Shown: positions 17,976 through 26,434 of the stretch, piece by piece
Layout: each line of letters starts with the position of its first letter
Position numbering within the stretch: position 1 is the stretch's first letter
Assembly: GCF_016765635.1 (NCBI RefSeq)
Contig: NZ_JAESVD010000001.1
Location: forward strand, 434,001-498,000
Direction: 5' to 3'
DNA: 64,000 bases
Source of the DNA: Shewanella schlegeliana
GTDB taxonomy: Bacteria > Pseudomonadota > Gammaproteobacteria > Enterobacterales > Shewanellaceae
The notes under the pieces: generated by a model
Seen by the model: only the letters and a program-made list of their open reading frames with translations
Told to the model about the DNA's origin: nothing
Databases searched by the model: none
Position numbers and translations under genes: made by a program

Positions 17976-19085
17976 TTGTTAGCGTTTCAATATATTGAAG
18001 ATGATGCCAGTTTAGCGGCGCTTGTGGAGCAATACCAAGAAGCTGATTTATTGGTGCTAGACACTGAATTTGTTCGTACTCGTACCTACTATGCACGATT
18101 GGGCTTAATCCAAGCCTATGATGGAAAGACGCTTGCATTGATTGACCCTTTAGCAGTCAATAACCTGGACTTATTTTGGCAGCTGCTTAGTAAAGAGGGC
18201 TGTGTAAAGTTGCTGCATTCATGCAGTGAAGACTTAGAGGTCTTTGCGCGTTATGGTCAGTGTCAGCCTGCTAATCTATTCGACAGTCAAATTGCAGCGG
18301 GCCTCGCTGGAATGGGGCATGGCTTAGGCTATGCAAAGCTTGTCGAGCAGACTCTGCAAGTCAGCATTGATAAAGGTGAGTCACGTACCGATTGGTTAAA
18401 ACGTCCACTAACGGAGGCGCAGCTTAATTACGCCGCTAATGACGTTTACTATCTTTATAAGCTTTATCCGCAGCTGGTTAAGCTGTTAGAAGAGCAGGGT
18501 AGACTCGATTGGGTTTATGAAGAAGGCGCGCGTATGACGCAAGGGCGTTTAGAGACTCCCGATCCAGAAACGGCTTATTTAAAGGTGAAGAATGCCTTCC
18601 AGCTTAGCTCAAATCAGCTTGCAGTATTAAGAGACTTATCTCAGTGGCGCCTAAAGCGTGCCCTACAAAAAGACTTAGCTTTGGGTTTTGTCGTTAAAGA
18701 TCATGCTCTGATTGGCTTGGCCAAGAAGCAGCCGAAGTCGACGAATGAACTATTTAAGATGACTGAGCTTACCGAGCAGGAAAAGCGTATTCACGGTAAA
18801 GAGATCATCAAAATTATCAGTAATGTGAGTTACGATAATCCGCCTAAGCCACTCGATGTCATCGCCCTTAAAACGGGTTATAAAAATGCATTTAAGAGCA
18901 TTAAAAACTGTATAACAGAGCAGGCTGAAGCGAATAATGTCCCCTTGGAATTATTAGGTTCTAAGAAGTACATTCATGAATACCTTCAGTGGATTTGGGA
19001 TGCTAAAAAGGGGGATAAGCCGCTTATTTTAACGGGGTGGAGAGAAGCGATTGTTGCTCAGCCCTTGTCAGAGCTAAAGCTGTAA
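17976..19085 (+). CDS. rnd: Ribonuclease D
   Basis: A 3'-5' exoribonuclease of the DEDD family that trims tRNA and other stable RNA 3' ends. The catalytic residues are visible: D29 and E31 in LDTEF (Exo I), D86 in HSCSEDLEVF (Exo II), Y152 and D156 in YAANDVYYL (Exo III). An HRDC domain follows (about 210-285), then a second helical domain; 369 residues is normal. It starts at TTG 17976 with GGAG about 9 nt upstream, and no nearby ATG is in frame. Confidence 0.95.
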   Translation: MLAFQYIEDDASLAALVEQYQEADLLVLDTEFVRTRTYYARLGLIQAYDGKTLALIDPLAVNNLDLFWQLLSKEGCVKLLHSCSEDLEVFARYGQCQPANLFDSQIAAGLAGMGHGLGYAKLVEQTLQVSIDKGESRTDWLKRPLTEAQLNYAANDVYYLYKLYPQLVKLLEEQGRLDWVYEEGARMTQGRLETPDPETAYLKVKNAFQLSSNQLAVLRDLSQWRLKRALQKDLALGFVVKDHALIGLAKKQPKSTNELFKMTELTEQEKRIHGKEIIKIISNVSYDNPPKPLDVIALKTGYKNAFKSIKNCITEQAEANNVPLELLGSKKYIHEYLQWIWDAKKGDKPLILTGWREAIVAQPLSELKL

Positions 19086-19110
19086 CACCTTTACCCTTAA
19101 TATATCGATA

Positions 19111-19138
19111 AAAATGCCCGCAAAAGCGGGCATTTTTT
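19111..19138. terminator. Bidirectional terminator between rnd and minE
   Basis: AAAATGCCCGC (19111-19121), AAAA loop, GCGGGCATTTT (19126-19136), then more T. The A/T runs serve both the rnd (+) and minE (-) transcripts. Confidence 0.85.
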
Positions 19139-19177
19139 ATGAATGGCGTAAATGTCAGTATCAATATCGACAGAGGA

Positions 19178-19438
19178 TTAATTTTGCTCTGGCAAAGTCA
19201 CATTCAGCTCAAGCACTGAAAAATGGTCGTCGGTTTGCTCGAGTTGAACCGAGACTTGGTCTGGTCCTACTTGAACATACTTACGGATCACCTCGATAAT
19301 TTCCTGTTTCATTTGAGGAAAGTAATCAGGAGCATCACGCTCACCTCGTTGATGTGCGACGATAATCTGCAGTCGTTCCTTTGCTGTGACCGCAGTGCTT
19401 GGTTCCTTTTTCGTTTTAAAATAATCAAGAAGGGACAT
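19178..19438 (-). CDS. minE: Cell division topological specificity factor MinE
   Basis: 86 residues. The N-terminal MSLLDYF... segment and the helix [13 protein letters not shown] bind the membrane and MinD. The C-terminal beta domain dimerises ([14 protein letters not shown]). MinE stimulates the MinD ATPase and drives pole-to-pole oscillation, so that MinC blocks division only at the poles. It lies 3 bp downstream of minD. Confidence 0.97.
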   Translation of the reverse strand: MSLLDYFKTKKEPSTAVTAKERLQIIVAHQRGERDAPDYFPQMKQEIIEVIRKYVQVGPDQVSVQLEQTDDHFSVLELNVTLPEQN

Positions 19439-19441
19439 AAG

Positions 19442-20251
19442 TTAGCTACCAAAAATTCGTTTTAAGAAACCTTTCTTCTCTTCCGTAAGAAATCGGAAAG
19501 GCAGTTCTTCACCTAATAACCTTTCTACAGCATCGCTGTAGGCCATACCTGCATCGCTTTCTTGATCGATAATCACAGGTACACCAGAGTTAGAGGCTTT
19601 TAATACGGCTTGAGATTCCGGGATCACCCCCAGCAGTGGAATCGCTAAGATCTCTTCGACATCTTGTACACTTAGCATTTCGCCAGTTGTCACGCGGGCA
19701 GGTGAGTAACGTGTCAGCAGTAGATACTCCTTAACAGGTTCCAAACCTTCCTCTGCACGCTTAGACTTACTCTGTAACATGCCAAGGATTCGGTCTGAAT
19801 CACGCACAGAGCTGACTTCTGGATTAGTGGTAACGATAGCGATATCGGCAAAGTAAAGCGCCATCATAGCGCCAGTTTCGATACCCGCAGGTGAGTCACA
19901 GATGATGTATTCAAAATCTTTGGCTAAATCTTCAAGAACCTTCCCCACACCTTCTTTAGTCAAGGCATCTTTATCACGAGTCTGGGAGGCGGGTAATACA
20001 AAAAGATCTGCACAGCGCTTATCTTTGATAAGGGCTTGATTAAGGTTAGCTTCACCGTTAATTACGTTGACAAAGTCGTAGACCACTCGGCGTTCACAGC
20101 CCATGATTAAGTCTAGGTTACGCAGACCAATATCAAAATCGATAACAACCGTTTTATGGCCTTTCATTGCAAGACCTGTGGCAATTGCAGCACTTGAGGT
20201 GGTTTTACCCACGCCACCTTTACCCGATGTGACAACAATAATTTGTGCCAT
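19442..20251 (-). CDS. minD: Septum site-determining ATPase MinD
   Basis: 269 residues. The deviant Walker A SGKGGVGKTTS is near residue 9, with the signature lysine. DFDIGLRNLD and CDSPAGIETGAM are further ATPase motifs. The C-terminal amphipathic helix EEKKGFLKRIFG is the membrane-targeting sequence. It sits between minC (30-bp gap) and minE (3-bp gap). Confidence 0.98.
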   Translation of the reverse strand: MAQIIVVTSGKGGVGKTTSSAAIATGLAMKGHKTVVIDFDIGLRNLDLIMGCERRVVYDFVNVINGEANLNQALIKDKRCADLFVLPASQTRDKDALTKEGVGKVLEDLAKDFEYIICDSPAGIETGAMMALYFADIAIVTTNPEVSSVRDSDRILGMLQSKSKRAEEGLEPVKEYLLLTRYSPARVTTGEMLSVQDVEEILAIPLLGVIPESQAVLKASNSGVPVIIDQESDAGMAYSDAVERLLGEELPFRFLTEEKKGFLKRIFGS

Positions 20252-20281
20252 TTATTATAATCCTTTCTATATTTGCGCTCT

Positions 20282-20947
20282 TTAAAGAGGCAATGATTCA
20301 ACCGTAAGCGACTCGCCTTCTAGACGAATACAACCGCTTGGTGCGGCTCCGTTTTGCTGAAGGTTCTCAGTTAACCAGTATTGACCTGCAATCGACACCA
20401 GTTCTGCTTCAAGTTTTTTTGCCATGATAACGGCATGTCTGTCGCCCGACGCGCCAGCCATCGCTTTACCACGTAAAGTTCCGTATATATGGATACTGCC
20501 ATCAGCGATCACTTCTGCCCCATTTCCTACTGCGCCAACAATAATTAGATCGGCATTTTTAGCATAGATCTGTTGTCCTGAGCGGACATTTTGCTTAACG
20601 ATTTTGGTGGTCTTAGGCAGTTGAGGTTGTGAATTGGATTCCTTGCCCGATTTTACTGTGGCAAGACCAATAGCCTTAGCTTGTTTAGTGAGTTCAGCTG
20701 ACGCACTTGTGATCCCAACGATGATCAATTGACGACTGGTTAATATCTCTTTTAAGCCAAGTATGTCAAAATTACTCGTCTGAATGGCGCTCAGGTTGAC
20801 CACTAAAGGTGCACCTAAAAAAAACTGCGGTGCAATAGCGAGCTTAGCATCTAACTCCGCCGCAATAACTGCCATATCATCACTGTTGATATGCAGTACA
20901 GAAAGAGTAAAAGAAGAGCCTTTTAATTCGAGGCTAGGTGTTTGCAT
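20282..20947 (-). CDS. minC: Septum formation inhibitor MinC
   Basis: 221 residues. The N-terminal FtsZ-inhibiting domain begins [13 protein letters not shown]. After a linker (about 105-120), the C-terminal beta-helix domain contains [45 protein letters not shown] (seen as shorter conserved blocks [15 protein letters not shown] and [11 protein letters not shown]), which binds MinD. First gene of the min operon, divergent from ycgL. Confidence 0.97.
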   Translation of the reverse strand: MQTPSLELKGSSFTLSVLHINSDDMAVIAAELDAKLAIAPQFFLGAPLVVNLSAIQTSNFDILGLKEILTSRQLIIVGITSASAELTKQAKAIGLATVKSGKESNSQPQLPKTTKIVKQNVRSGQQIYAKNADLIIVGAVGNGAEVIADGSIHIYGTLRGKAMAGASGDRHAVIMAKKLEAELVSIAGQYWLTENLQQNGAAPSGCIRLEGESLTVESLPL

Positions 20948-20991
20948 TCCTGTATTGCTCTCTAGAAAAAGTCAGCCGAGGGCCGATATCC

Positions 20992-20997
20992 ATTATA
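20992..20997 (-). promoter_or_regulatory. Candidate -10 box of the minCDE promoter
   Basis: The minus strand reads TATAAT, about 45 bp upstream of the minC ATG. The -35 region would overlap the divergent ycgL -10 box at 21015-21020, so the two promoters may interfere. Confidence 0.45.
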
Positions 20998-21011
20998 TTC
21001 CTAACGGACCA

Positions 21012-21020
21012 TGGTATAGT
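21012..21020 (+). promoter_or_regulatory. Candidate extended -10 promoter of ycgL
   Basis: TGGTATAGT fits an extended -10 element (TG-N-TATAGT) and would start transcription about 40 nt before the ycgL ATG at 21068. Confidence 0.45.
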
Positions 21021-21067
21021 GTGCTCCCTTAGCTGGCAAGTTGAATAGTTTGGAAATTGAGTCGTAT

Positions 21068-21349
21068 ATGATCTGTGCAGTATATAAAAGCCTAAGAAAG
21101 GCTGAAAGTTACCTTTTCGTTGAAAAACGCAACGATTTTGAGCGTGTTCCTGAAGCATTAATGGCGATGTTTGGTGAGCCACAATTAGTAATGATGTTGC
21201 CGATTGATAAAAGAGATCATTTGGGTTTTGCTGATATTAAAAAAGTGAGATCTGAACTGAAAGAAAAAGGATTCTATTTACAGTTACCACCTCCTGTTGT
21301 TAATTTATTAGAACAGCATAAGAAAGAGATCGGCTTTAACCCTGAGTAA
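21068..21349 (+). CDS. ycgL: YcgL-domain protein
   Basis: 93 residues from MICAVYKS, the usual family start in this group. An upstream in-frame TTG at 21041 would add nine residues without a better ribosome site. The YcgL domain blocks are visible: AESYLFVEKRNDFERVPEALMAMFG, then MLPIDKRDHLGFADIKKV and GFYLQLPPP (each conserved in E. coli YcgL). Function is unknown. It is commonly found beside minCDE, as here, divergent from minC. Confidence 0.92.
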   Translation: MICAVYKSLRKAESYLFVEKRNDFERVPEALMAMFGEPQLVMMLPIDKRDHLGFADIKKVRSELKEKGFYLQLPPPVVNLLEQHKKEIGFNPE

Positions 21350-21392
21350 GTCAGCGATTAAGTCTATAAAGAGGTCTCGGATAAGGGGATTT

Positions 21393-22388
21393 ATGGTTTT
21401 AGGGAAACAGATTCTGGCTTTAGCCTGTTGTTTAAGTTTATGGCCAACCACAACGATGGCGCAAAGTGACACTCAGGTAAGCTTTTCTGACTATGTTGCG
21501 GCGTTAAAACAAGAAGCAATGGATAAAGGTTTCGGTCAGCAAACCATCGATGCGGTTTTCCCTAAAATAAAAATGTTTAAAAAGGCGCAGGCTGCAAATA
21601 ATAACCCCGCCGAAGTCCCTATTACCCTTGAAACTTACCTTCCGCAGGTCGTGCCTCAATCTAAGGTTGACCTGGCTCGAGCCTTCTATAAACAGCATGA
21701 CGCTGAGCTTGAGATAATTGGCAAACGTTATGGAGTGCAGCCACGCTTTATTGTGGCGTTATTAGGCATAGAGTCTAATTTTGGTCAGTCTCCTGCAAAC
21801 TATCCCGTGTTATCGGTCACCGCATCCCTTGCCTATGAAGGGCATCGAGAAGCATATTTTCGTAAAGAGTTTTTTGCTGCGTTAAAGATTGTCGAGCAAG
21901 GCGAGAGCAGTTTTGCGCAGCTGAAAAGTAACTCGATGGGAGCGATGGGGAAGCCACTTTTTTTACCTAGCGCCTACCTTACCTATGCTCAAGATGGTGA
22001 TGGGGATGGTAAGAAGGACATCTGGGGTAATAGCAGTGACGCCTTAGCGTCTGTGGCCTATTATCTACAGCAGTCAGGCTGGAAGGCGTCCGAAACCTGG
22101 GGCCGACAAGTCTGGGTTCCCAAGCAGTTTGAGCCAACAGTTGCTAGTCTAAGCATCAAGAAATCTTTCAATGAGTGGCAGGCTATGGGCGTGAGACGTT
22201 TTGATGGCAGTGACTTACCTAAGCGTGAAGATATGCAGATCTCTATGGTGATGCCCGATGGCATAAGTGGCCGCAAATACTTAGTTTATGATAATTATCG
22301 GGGGCTACTGCAATGGAACGCTTCGGACTATTTTGCCATTTCAGTAACTTATCTTTCAGAAAGAATTAAGTATCCTCCGATCATCTAA
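21393..22388 (+). CDS. Lytic murein transglycosylase, MltB-like (GH103)
   Basis: 331 residues with a signal peptide (MVLGKQILALACCLS..., cleavage near TMA-Q24) and no lipobox, so a soluble periplasmic enzyme rather than a lipoprotein like MltB. The catalytic glutamate is E127 in LLGIESNFG. Also typical are NYPVLSVTASLAY, FFAALKIVEQG, DGDGDGKKDIW and LASVAYYLQQSGW. The usual SWAGAMGxxQFMPS block is altered to SNSMGAMGKPLFLPS. It cleaves peptidoglycan to 1,6-anhydromuropeptides by family knowledge. The start has AGGGG close upstream. Confidence 0.9.
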   Translation: MVLGKQILALACCLSLWPTTTMAQSDTQVSFSDYVAALKQEAMDKGFGQQTIDAVFPKIKMFKKAQAANNNPAEVPITLETYLPQVVPQSKVDLARAFYKQHDAELEIIGKRYGVQPRFIVALLGIESNFGQSPANYPVLSVTASLAYEGHREAYFRKEFFAALKIVEQGESSFAQLKSNSMGAMGKPLFLPSAYLTYAQDGDGDGKKDIWGNSSDALASVAYYLQQSGWKASETWGRQVWVPKQFEPTVASLSIKKSFNEWQAMGVRRFDGSDLPKREDMQISMVMPDGISGRKYLVYDNYRGLLQWNASDYFAISVTYLSERIKYPPII

Positions 22389-22415
22389 TTTTCCGTTTTG
22401 GTGAGTGCAAGTAAA

Positions 22416-22446
22416 AATAAATAGCGGCCTTGGTCGCTATTTTTGT
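22416..22446 (+). terminator. Terminator after the transglycosylase gene
   Basis: AAATAGCG (22419-22426) pairs with CGCTATTT (22435-22442) around an 8-nt loop, followed by TT. Moderate stem with A-tract and T-tract. Confidence 0.55.
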
Positions 22447-22520
22447 TTCGACAACTTGCTGATGATGTAATTTTGACCATCAAGGTCACAAATTTCAATA
22501 CGATTCATATCGACCGCCTT

Positions 22521-22557
22521 GGCACTAGTGCACCAAGTGGCGTGTGCGTTGTATAAT
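22521..22557 (+). promoter_or_regulatory. Candidate ycgN promoter with adjacent palindrome
   Basis: A perfect TATAAT at 22552-22557 lies 40 bp before the ycgN ATG. The palindrome GCACTAGTGC (22521-22530) sits where a -35 element would be, flanked by CTTG and CCAAG, and could be an operator. Confidence 0.4.
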
Positions 22558-22596
22558 GCTCGGCTAATCGGTTTATATGAGTAGATGATTTTAAGC

Positions 22597-23037
22597 ATGG
22601 CGTTTTGGAATGAAAAAACCTTAGCACAGATGAGCACCCAAGAGTGGGAGTCGTTATGTGATGGTTGTGGTAAGTGTTGTTTAAATAAATTAATCGATGA
22701 TGAAACTGAGCAACTGTACTACACAAATGCCGCTTGTCAGTTACTCGATAATAAAGCGGGTCACTGTCAGAACTATCTACAGCGCTTTAGCTTTGTGCCA
22801 TCTTGCACTAAGGTCACGGTTGAAAATATCGCGTCATTGACTTGGTTGCCAGATAGCTGCGCTTACCGCCGTTTATTTATGGGGCGAGAGCTGCCAAGTT
22901 GGCATCCGCTGAGAACGGGATCAAAAGAGGCGATGATCTTAGCTGGCATGTCGGTGGCGGGTAAGGTGACCTGCGAAACCAAGATCCGAGATATTGAAGA
23001 TCATATTGTACTCTGGCCAATGAAAGATATTGAATAA
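22597..23037 (+). CDS. ycgN: YcgN family cysteine-cluster protein (UPF0260)
   Basis: 146 residues. The N-terminal CDGCGKCC cluster with further cysteines (AACQLL, HCQNY, SCTK, SCAYR) fits the YkgJ/YcgN zinc- or iron-sulphur-binding superfamily. AWHPL-type ([13 protein letters not shown]) and WLPDSCAYR blocks match E. coli YcgN. The molecular role is unknown. A start at 22585 adds MILS; the ATG at 22597 gives the family-like MAFWNEKTL. Confidence 0.92.
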   Translation: MAFWNEKTLAQMSTQEWESLCDGCGKCCLNKLIDDETEQLYYTNAACQLLDNKAGHCQNYLQRFSFVPSCTKVTVENIASLTWLPDSCAYRRLFMGRELPSWHPLRTGSKEAMILAGMSVAGKVTCETKIRDIEDHIVLWPMKDIE

Positions 23038-23098
23038 TCAATTACTGATCTCATGACAGACTTAAATAACTCATTAGATATTTGAGTCTGTTATATAT

Positions 23099-23129
23099 AA
23101 AAAACGCCCTATCTAATAGGGCGTTTTTT
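23099..23129. terminator. Bidirectional terminator between ycgN and dsbB
   Basis: AAAAAACGCCCTAT, CTA loop, ATAGGGCGTTTTTT. It serves ycgN (+) and dsbB (-). Its CGCCCTAT/ATAGGGCG stem recurs at 23697-23715 on the other side of dsbB. Confidence 0.9.
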
Positions 23130-23157
23130 ATAGCTGTACTGATTCAATGGCAAGGGG

Positions 23158-23682
23158 TTAAATAGACTTCTTCAGCGCTGGAATGAAGAAGATGGCTAAA
23201 GCGAGCAGGTAACCGCTAAAGGCGACAATCATCCACTGGCCCATGGTCACGCCCATAAACTCCCAAGGGATGTCTGTGCACATACCTGTAGGCATAAAGA
23301 TAGAGGGTAGCCATTCATGTAGCTGGAGCCAGCTTGGGAACTCAGGAAGGTAGGAGCAGGTTGCAAACGGAGATGGGTTCATCTGCATATCGACAAGTTC
23401 TAGTGCAAGCTTTAATCCCCAAATAGCGCTTATGCCCCATACGATAACACCTGCAGCGCGAGCGATGCGAGAGCGGTAACCCACGACACCAAGGATACCT
23501 GCAAAGAGTAAACCAAATACTGCTACGCGCTGATAGATACACATAACGCATGGATCTAGCTTCATGATGTGCTGGAAAAAAAGCGCCGCGAGTTCAAGCG
23601 CGAGTGCAGAGAGCATCAAGGTTAGCCAAGCGGCTCTAGAGTGGGAAAAACGAATTAGTGCATTCAACGACAGTGTCTCCAT
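23158..23682 (-). CDS. dsbB: Disulfide bond formation protein DsbB
   Basis: An inner-membrane quinone reductase that reoxidises DsbA. The 174 residues show four membrane spans and both redox pairs: C45-C48 (PCVMC) in the first periplasmic loop and C108/C134 in the second. It follows nhaB on the same strand, as in E. coli. A terminator-like hairpin ends only 8 bp before its start codon, so its mRNA either reads through that hairpin or begins within it. Confidence 0.96.
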   Translation of the reverse strand: METLSLNALIRFSHSRAAWLTLMLSALALELAALFFQHIMKLDPCVMCIYQRVAVFGLLFAGILGVVGYRSRIARAAGVIVWGISAIWGLKLALELVDMQMNPSPFATCSYLPEFPSWLQLHEWLPSIFMPTGMCTDIPWEFMGVTMGQWMIVAFSGYLLALAIFFIPALKKSI

Positions 23683-23689
23683 TGCAAAT

Positions 23690-23719
23690 AAAAAAACGCC
23701 CTATTGAATAGGGCGTTTT
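23690..23719 (-). terminator. Terminator between nhaB and dsbB
   Basis: On the minus strand CGCCCTATT and AATAGGGCG form the stem and a run of seven Ts follows (A-run 23690-23696 on the plus strand). It lies between the nhaB stop (23760) and the dsbB start (23682). Confidence 0.8.
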
Positions 23720-23759
23720 ATATGACTAACTATGTGTTAAATAGTTCACAAAATGCTTA

Positions 23760-25346
23760 TCAATGTGATGATACTACACCATCTACCGCTGCTTGAGCAG
23801 AGTGATGGATTAACATTTGGCTGTCATAGAAGTATTGAGTCATCTGCTCGAGTGCGCCTAACTGGATAGCGAGAACACCAACGATAGACAATACGATTGT
23901 GTACGGTAGCGCCATCCATACCATTCTTCCGTAAGAAAGACGGATGAGTGGAGCAATCGCCGATGTTAGCAGGAATAGGAACGCAGCCTGACCGTTTGGT
24001 GTTGCGACAGAAGGTAGGTTAGTACCAGTGTTAATGGCAACGGCAAGTAGATCGAACTGATCACGAGTGATCTGGCCGTTAAGTAGCGCGGCTTTCACTT
24101 CGTTAATGTAAACGGTACCTACGAATACGTTGTCACTGACCATCGAAAGTAGGCCGTTTGCGATATAGAAGATCACTAACTGGGTGTTACCTTCATAGCT
24201 TAGTGCCCACTGAATAACCGGAGCAAATAGCTGCTGATCGATAATCACGGCTACGATGGCAAAGAATACAGCCAGTAGCGCGGTGAATGGTAAGGCTTCT
24301 TCGAAGGCTTTACCTAGTGCGTGTTCGTTAGTGATACCGTTAAATGCAGTGGCTAGAATAATCACTGATAGACCGATTAAACCAACAGAAGCTAAGTGCA
24401 GCGCAAGACCTGCGATTAACCATACGCCGATAAAAGCTTGGACTAGAAGCTTTACTTTATCGTGTTTAGTTCGGTTTGCATCTTCATGAGCATCGTAATC
24501 AGATAGGATCTTATGAACGGCTTCAGGTAGCTGTTGACCGTAGCCAAAAACTTTAAACTTTTCGACAAGGAAACAGGTTGTAATACCCGCAAAGAATACA
24601 GGAACTGTCACTGGAGACATGCGAATCGCAAATTCAGCGAATTGCCAGTTTGCCTGTGCTGCAATAATTAGGTTTTGTGGTTCACCAACCATGGTGCACA
24701 CACCACCTAACGCAGTACCCACACCAGCATGCATTAGCAAGTTACGTAAGAAGCCGCGGAATGATTCAAGCTCTTCTTCACATAGCTGAGGGTGACCGTC
24801 AGAGGTGTGATCGTGAGTTTCGCCAAAGGTCTTGCCCGATGCGACTTTGTGGTAAATCGAGTAGAAACCGACTGCAACAGTAATAATAACCGCGATAACT
24901 GTCAGTGCATCTAAGAAAGCCGATAGGAATGCAGATGCCATACAGAACAGCAGAGAAACAGCAACTTTTGAGCGGACCTTAGTGATCATCTTGGTAAAGA
25001 CGAACAGCAACAGTTGCTTCATAAAGTAGATACCGGCGACCATAAACACCAGCAGCAGTACTACTTCTAAGTTTGCTTCAATTTCATGTAGCACCTGGCT
25101 TGGCGACGTCATGCCGATAGCCACAGCTTCAATCGCTAATAAACCACCGGGTTGCAGTGGGTAACATTTTAGAGCCATAGCTAAGGTGAAGATAAACTCG
25201 ACAACTAATAGCCAGCCTGCAATAAACGGATTAAAGTAAAATACGATTGGGTTGATCACCAAAAACGATATGATCGCGAGTTTGAACCACTTCGGTGAAT
25301 TACCCAGGAAGTTGTCAAGAATCGCCCGACTCATTGTCACAGGCAT
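23760..25346 (-). CDS. nhaB: Na+/H+ antiporter NhaB
   Basis: 528 residues with about 12 hydrophobic spans. The N terminus [48 protein letters not shown] and [14 protein letters not shown] are NhaB family blocks. It is an electrogenic inner-membrane sodium/proton antiporter for sodium and pH homeostasis. It is divergent from fadR and upstream of dsbB, the same neighbourhood as in E. coli. Confidence 0.97.
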   Translation of the reverse strand: MPVTMSRAILDNFLGNSPKWFKLAIISFLVINPIVFYFNPFIAGWLLVVEFIFTLAMALKCYPLQPGGLLAIEAVAIGMTSPSQVLHEIEANLEVVLLLVFMVAGIYFMKQLLLFVFTKMITKVRSKVAVSLLFCMASAFLSAFLDALTVIAVIITVAVGFYSIYHKVASGKTFGETHDHTSDGHPQLCEEELESFRGFLRNLLMHAGVGTALGGVCTMVGEPQNLIIAAQANWQFAEFAIRMSPVTVPVFFAGITTCFLVEKFKVFGYGQQLPEAVHKILSDYDAHEDANRTKHDKVKLLVQAFIGVWLIAGLALHLASVGLIGLSVIILATAFNGITNEHALGKAFEEALPFTALLAVFFAIVAVIIDQQLFAPVIQWALSYEGNTQLVIFYIANGLLSMVSDNVFVGTVYINEVKAALLNGQITRDQFDLLAVAINTGTNLPSVATPNGQAAFLFLLTSAIAPLIRLSYGRMVWMALPYTIVLSIVGVLAIQLGALEQMTQYFYDSQMLIHHSAQAAVDGVVSSH

Positions 25347-25592
25347 GGAATCCTCTCTATTGATTTTCTATATTTACGAGTAGCAAACAAATTTGCACCG
25401 TATGCTACTAGCGATAATGAAAAGGTAAAAGCTTTTTTGATGACTTAAGCCGCCCATTATGACGAAACAGCTATCTATATCAAAAAAATATCAGTTAAAA
25501 CCCATTGTTAGCGTGAAAAATGAGCACTTTTATAGATTTATTCATATAGAGGGCATTGAATCTGTCTGTTTTGGTTTTCATTTTTCGCCGCT

Positions 25593-25605
25593 CTGGTATG
25601 ATCTG
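25593..25605 (+). promoter_or_regulatory. Candidate FadR operator and -10 box upstream of fadR
   Basis: CTGGTATGATCTG resembles the FadR half-site pair (CTGGTNNGACCAG-like) at about 10 of 13 positions. It overlaps a TATGAT -10 with TTTTCA 16 bp upstream (25575-25580). The location 38 bp before the fadR ATG would allow autoregulation. The operator match is from memory of the consensus. Confidence 0.35.
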
Positions 25606-25642
25606 TCGAAGAACAACACTAATAATTGGATAGAGTAGGTTA

Positions 25643-26362
25643 ATGATCATCAATGCCAAAGGTCCTGCGAGTTTCGCAGAGAAGTATATTGTACGATCCA
25701 TCTGGGAAAATAAGTTTCCGCCAGGCTCTATTCTGCCCGCAGAACGCGAGCTTTCAGAACTGATCGGTGTAACCCGTACGACATTGCGAGAAGTGTTACA
25801 ACGTCTCGCCCGTGATGGCTGGTTGACAATTCAACATGGTAAACCAACTAGGGTGAATAATTTCTGGGAAACTTCAGGTTTAAATATCTTAGAGACGATT
25901 GCCGAGTTGAATCCAGATGGTTTCCCTGAATTAGTGGATCAGTTATTGTCGGCAAGAAGCAGTGTTAGTGCCATCTATTTCAGAGGTGCCATCCGCAATA
26001 ATCCTGAGGAAGCGATAGAAGCTTTATCTCATCTCGATGAGCTTGAAGATACCGCTCTGGCGTATGCTGAGTTTGACTATCAATTACAGCATACCTTAGC
26101 CTTCTCTTCAGGTAATCCACTTTATGTTTTGATCTTAAATGGATTTAAAGGCTTATATAGCCGAGTGGGGCGTTACTATTTCTCTAGTGCGGAAGCACGC
26201 GCGTTGGCAATGGATTTTTATAAGCAGCTACAACAACTTGCTATTGATAAAAACTATCTAGATGTTCCAGCGTTAATGCGAACTTATGGCATTAATAGCG
26301 GTGTGATGTGGCAAAGTCTGCGTGACGATATGCCAGTCGAGTTAGGTCATTCAGATACCTAA
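25643..26362 (+). CDS. fadR: Fatty acid metabolism transcriptional regulator FadR
   Basis: A GntR-family regulator of 239 residues. The winged-helix DNA-binding domain (about 5-75) contains [36 protein letters not shown]. The C-terminal FadR acyl-CoA-binding domain contains [18 protein letters not shown] and [14 protein letters not shown]. It represses fad genes and activates unsaturated fatty acid synthesis until acyl-CoA binds. It starts at ATG 25643, divergent from nhaB. Confidence 0.96.
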   Translation: MIINAKGPASFAEKYIVRSIWENKFPPGSILPAERELSELIGVTRTTLREVLQRLARDGWLTIQHGKPTRVNNFWETSGLNILETIAELNPDGFPELVDQLLSARSSVSAIYFRGAIRNNPEEAIEALSHLDELEDTALAYAEFDYQLQHTLAFSSGNPLYVLILNGFKGLYSRVGRYYFSSAEARALAMDFYKQLQQLAIDKNYLDVPALMRTYGINSGVMWQSLRDDMPVELGHSDT

Positions 26363-26378
26363 ATGCGCAGTTAGTGTT

Positions 26379-26409
26379 AAAAAAAAGCCATCGTAAAGAT
26401 GGCTTTTTT
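26379..26409. terminator. Bidirectional terminator between fadR and tamB
   Basis: AAAAAAGCCATC (26381-26392), GTAAA loop, GATGGCTTTTTT (26398-26409). It serves both converging genes. Confidence 0.9.
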
Positions 26410-26434
26410 GTTTTCAGCTCTGAGCCATCGTTAG

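Noticed and set aside
22437..22726. Two overlapping minus-strand ORFs upstream of ycgN
   Set aside because: No ribosome sites or family features; they cover the ycgN promoter and 5' end.
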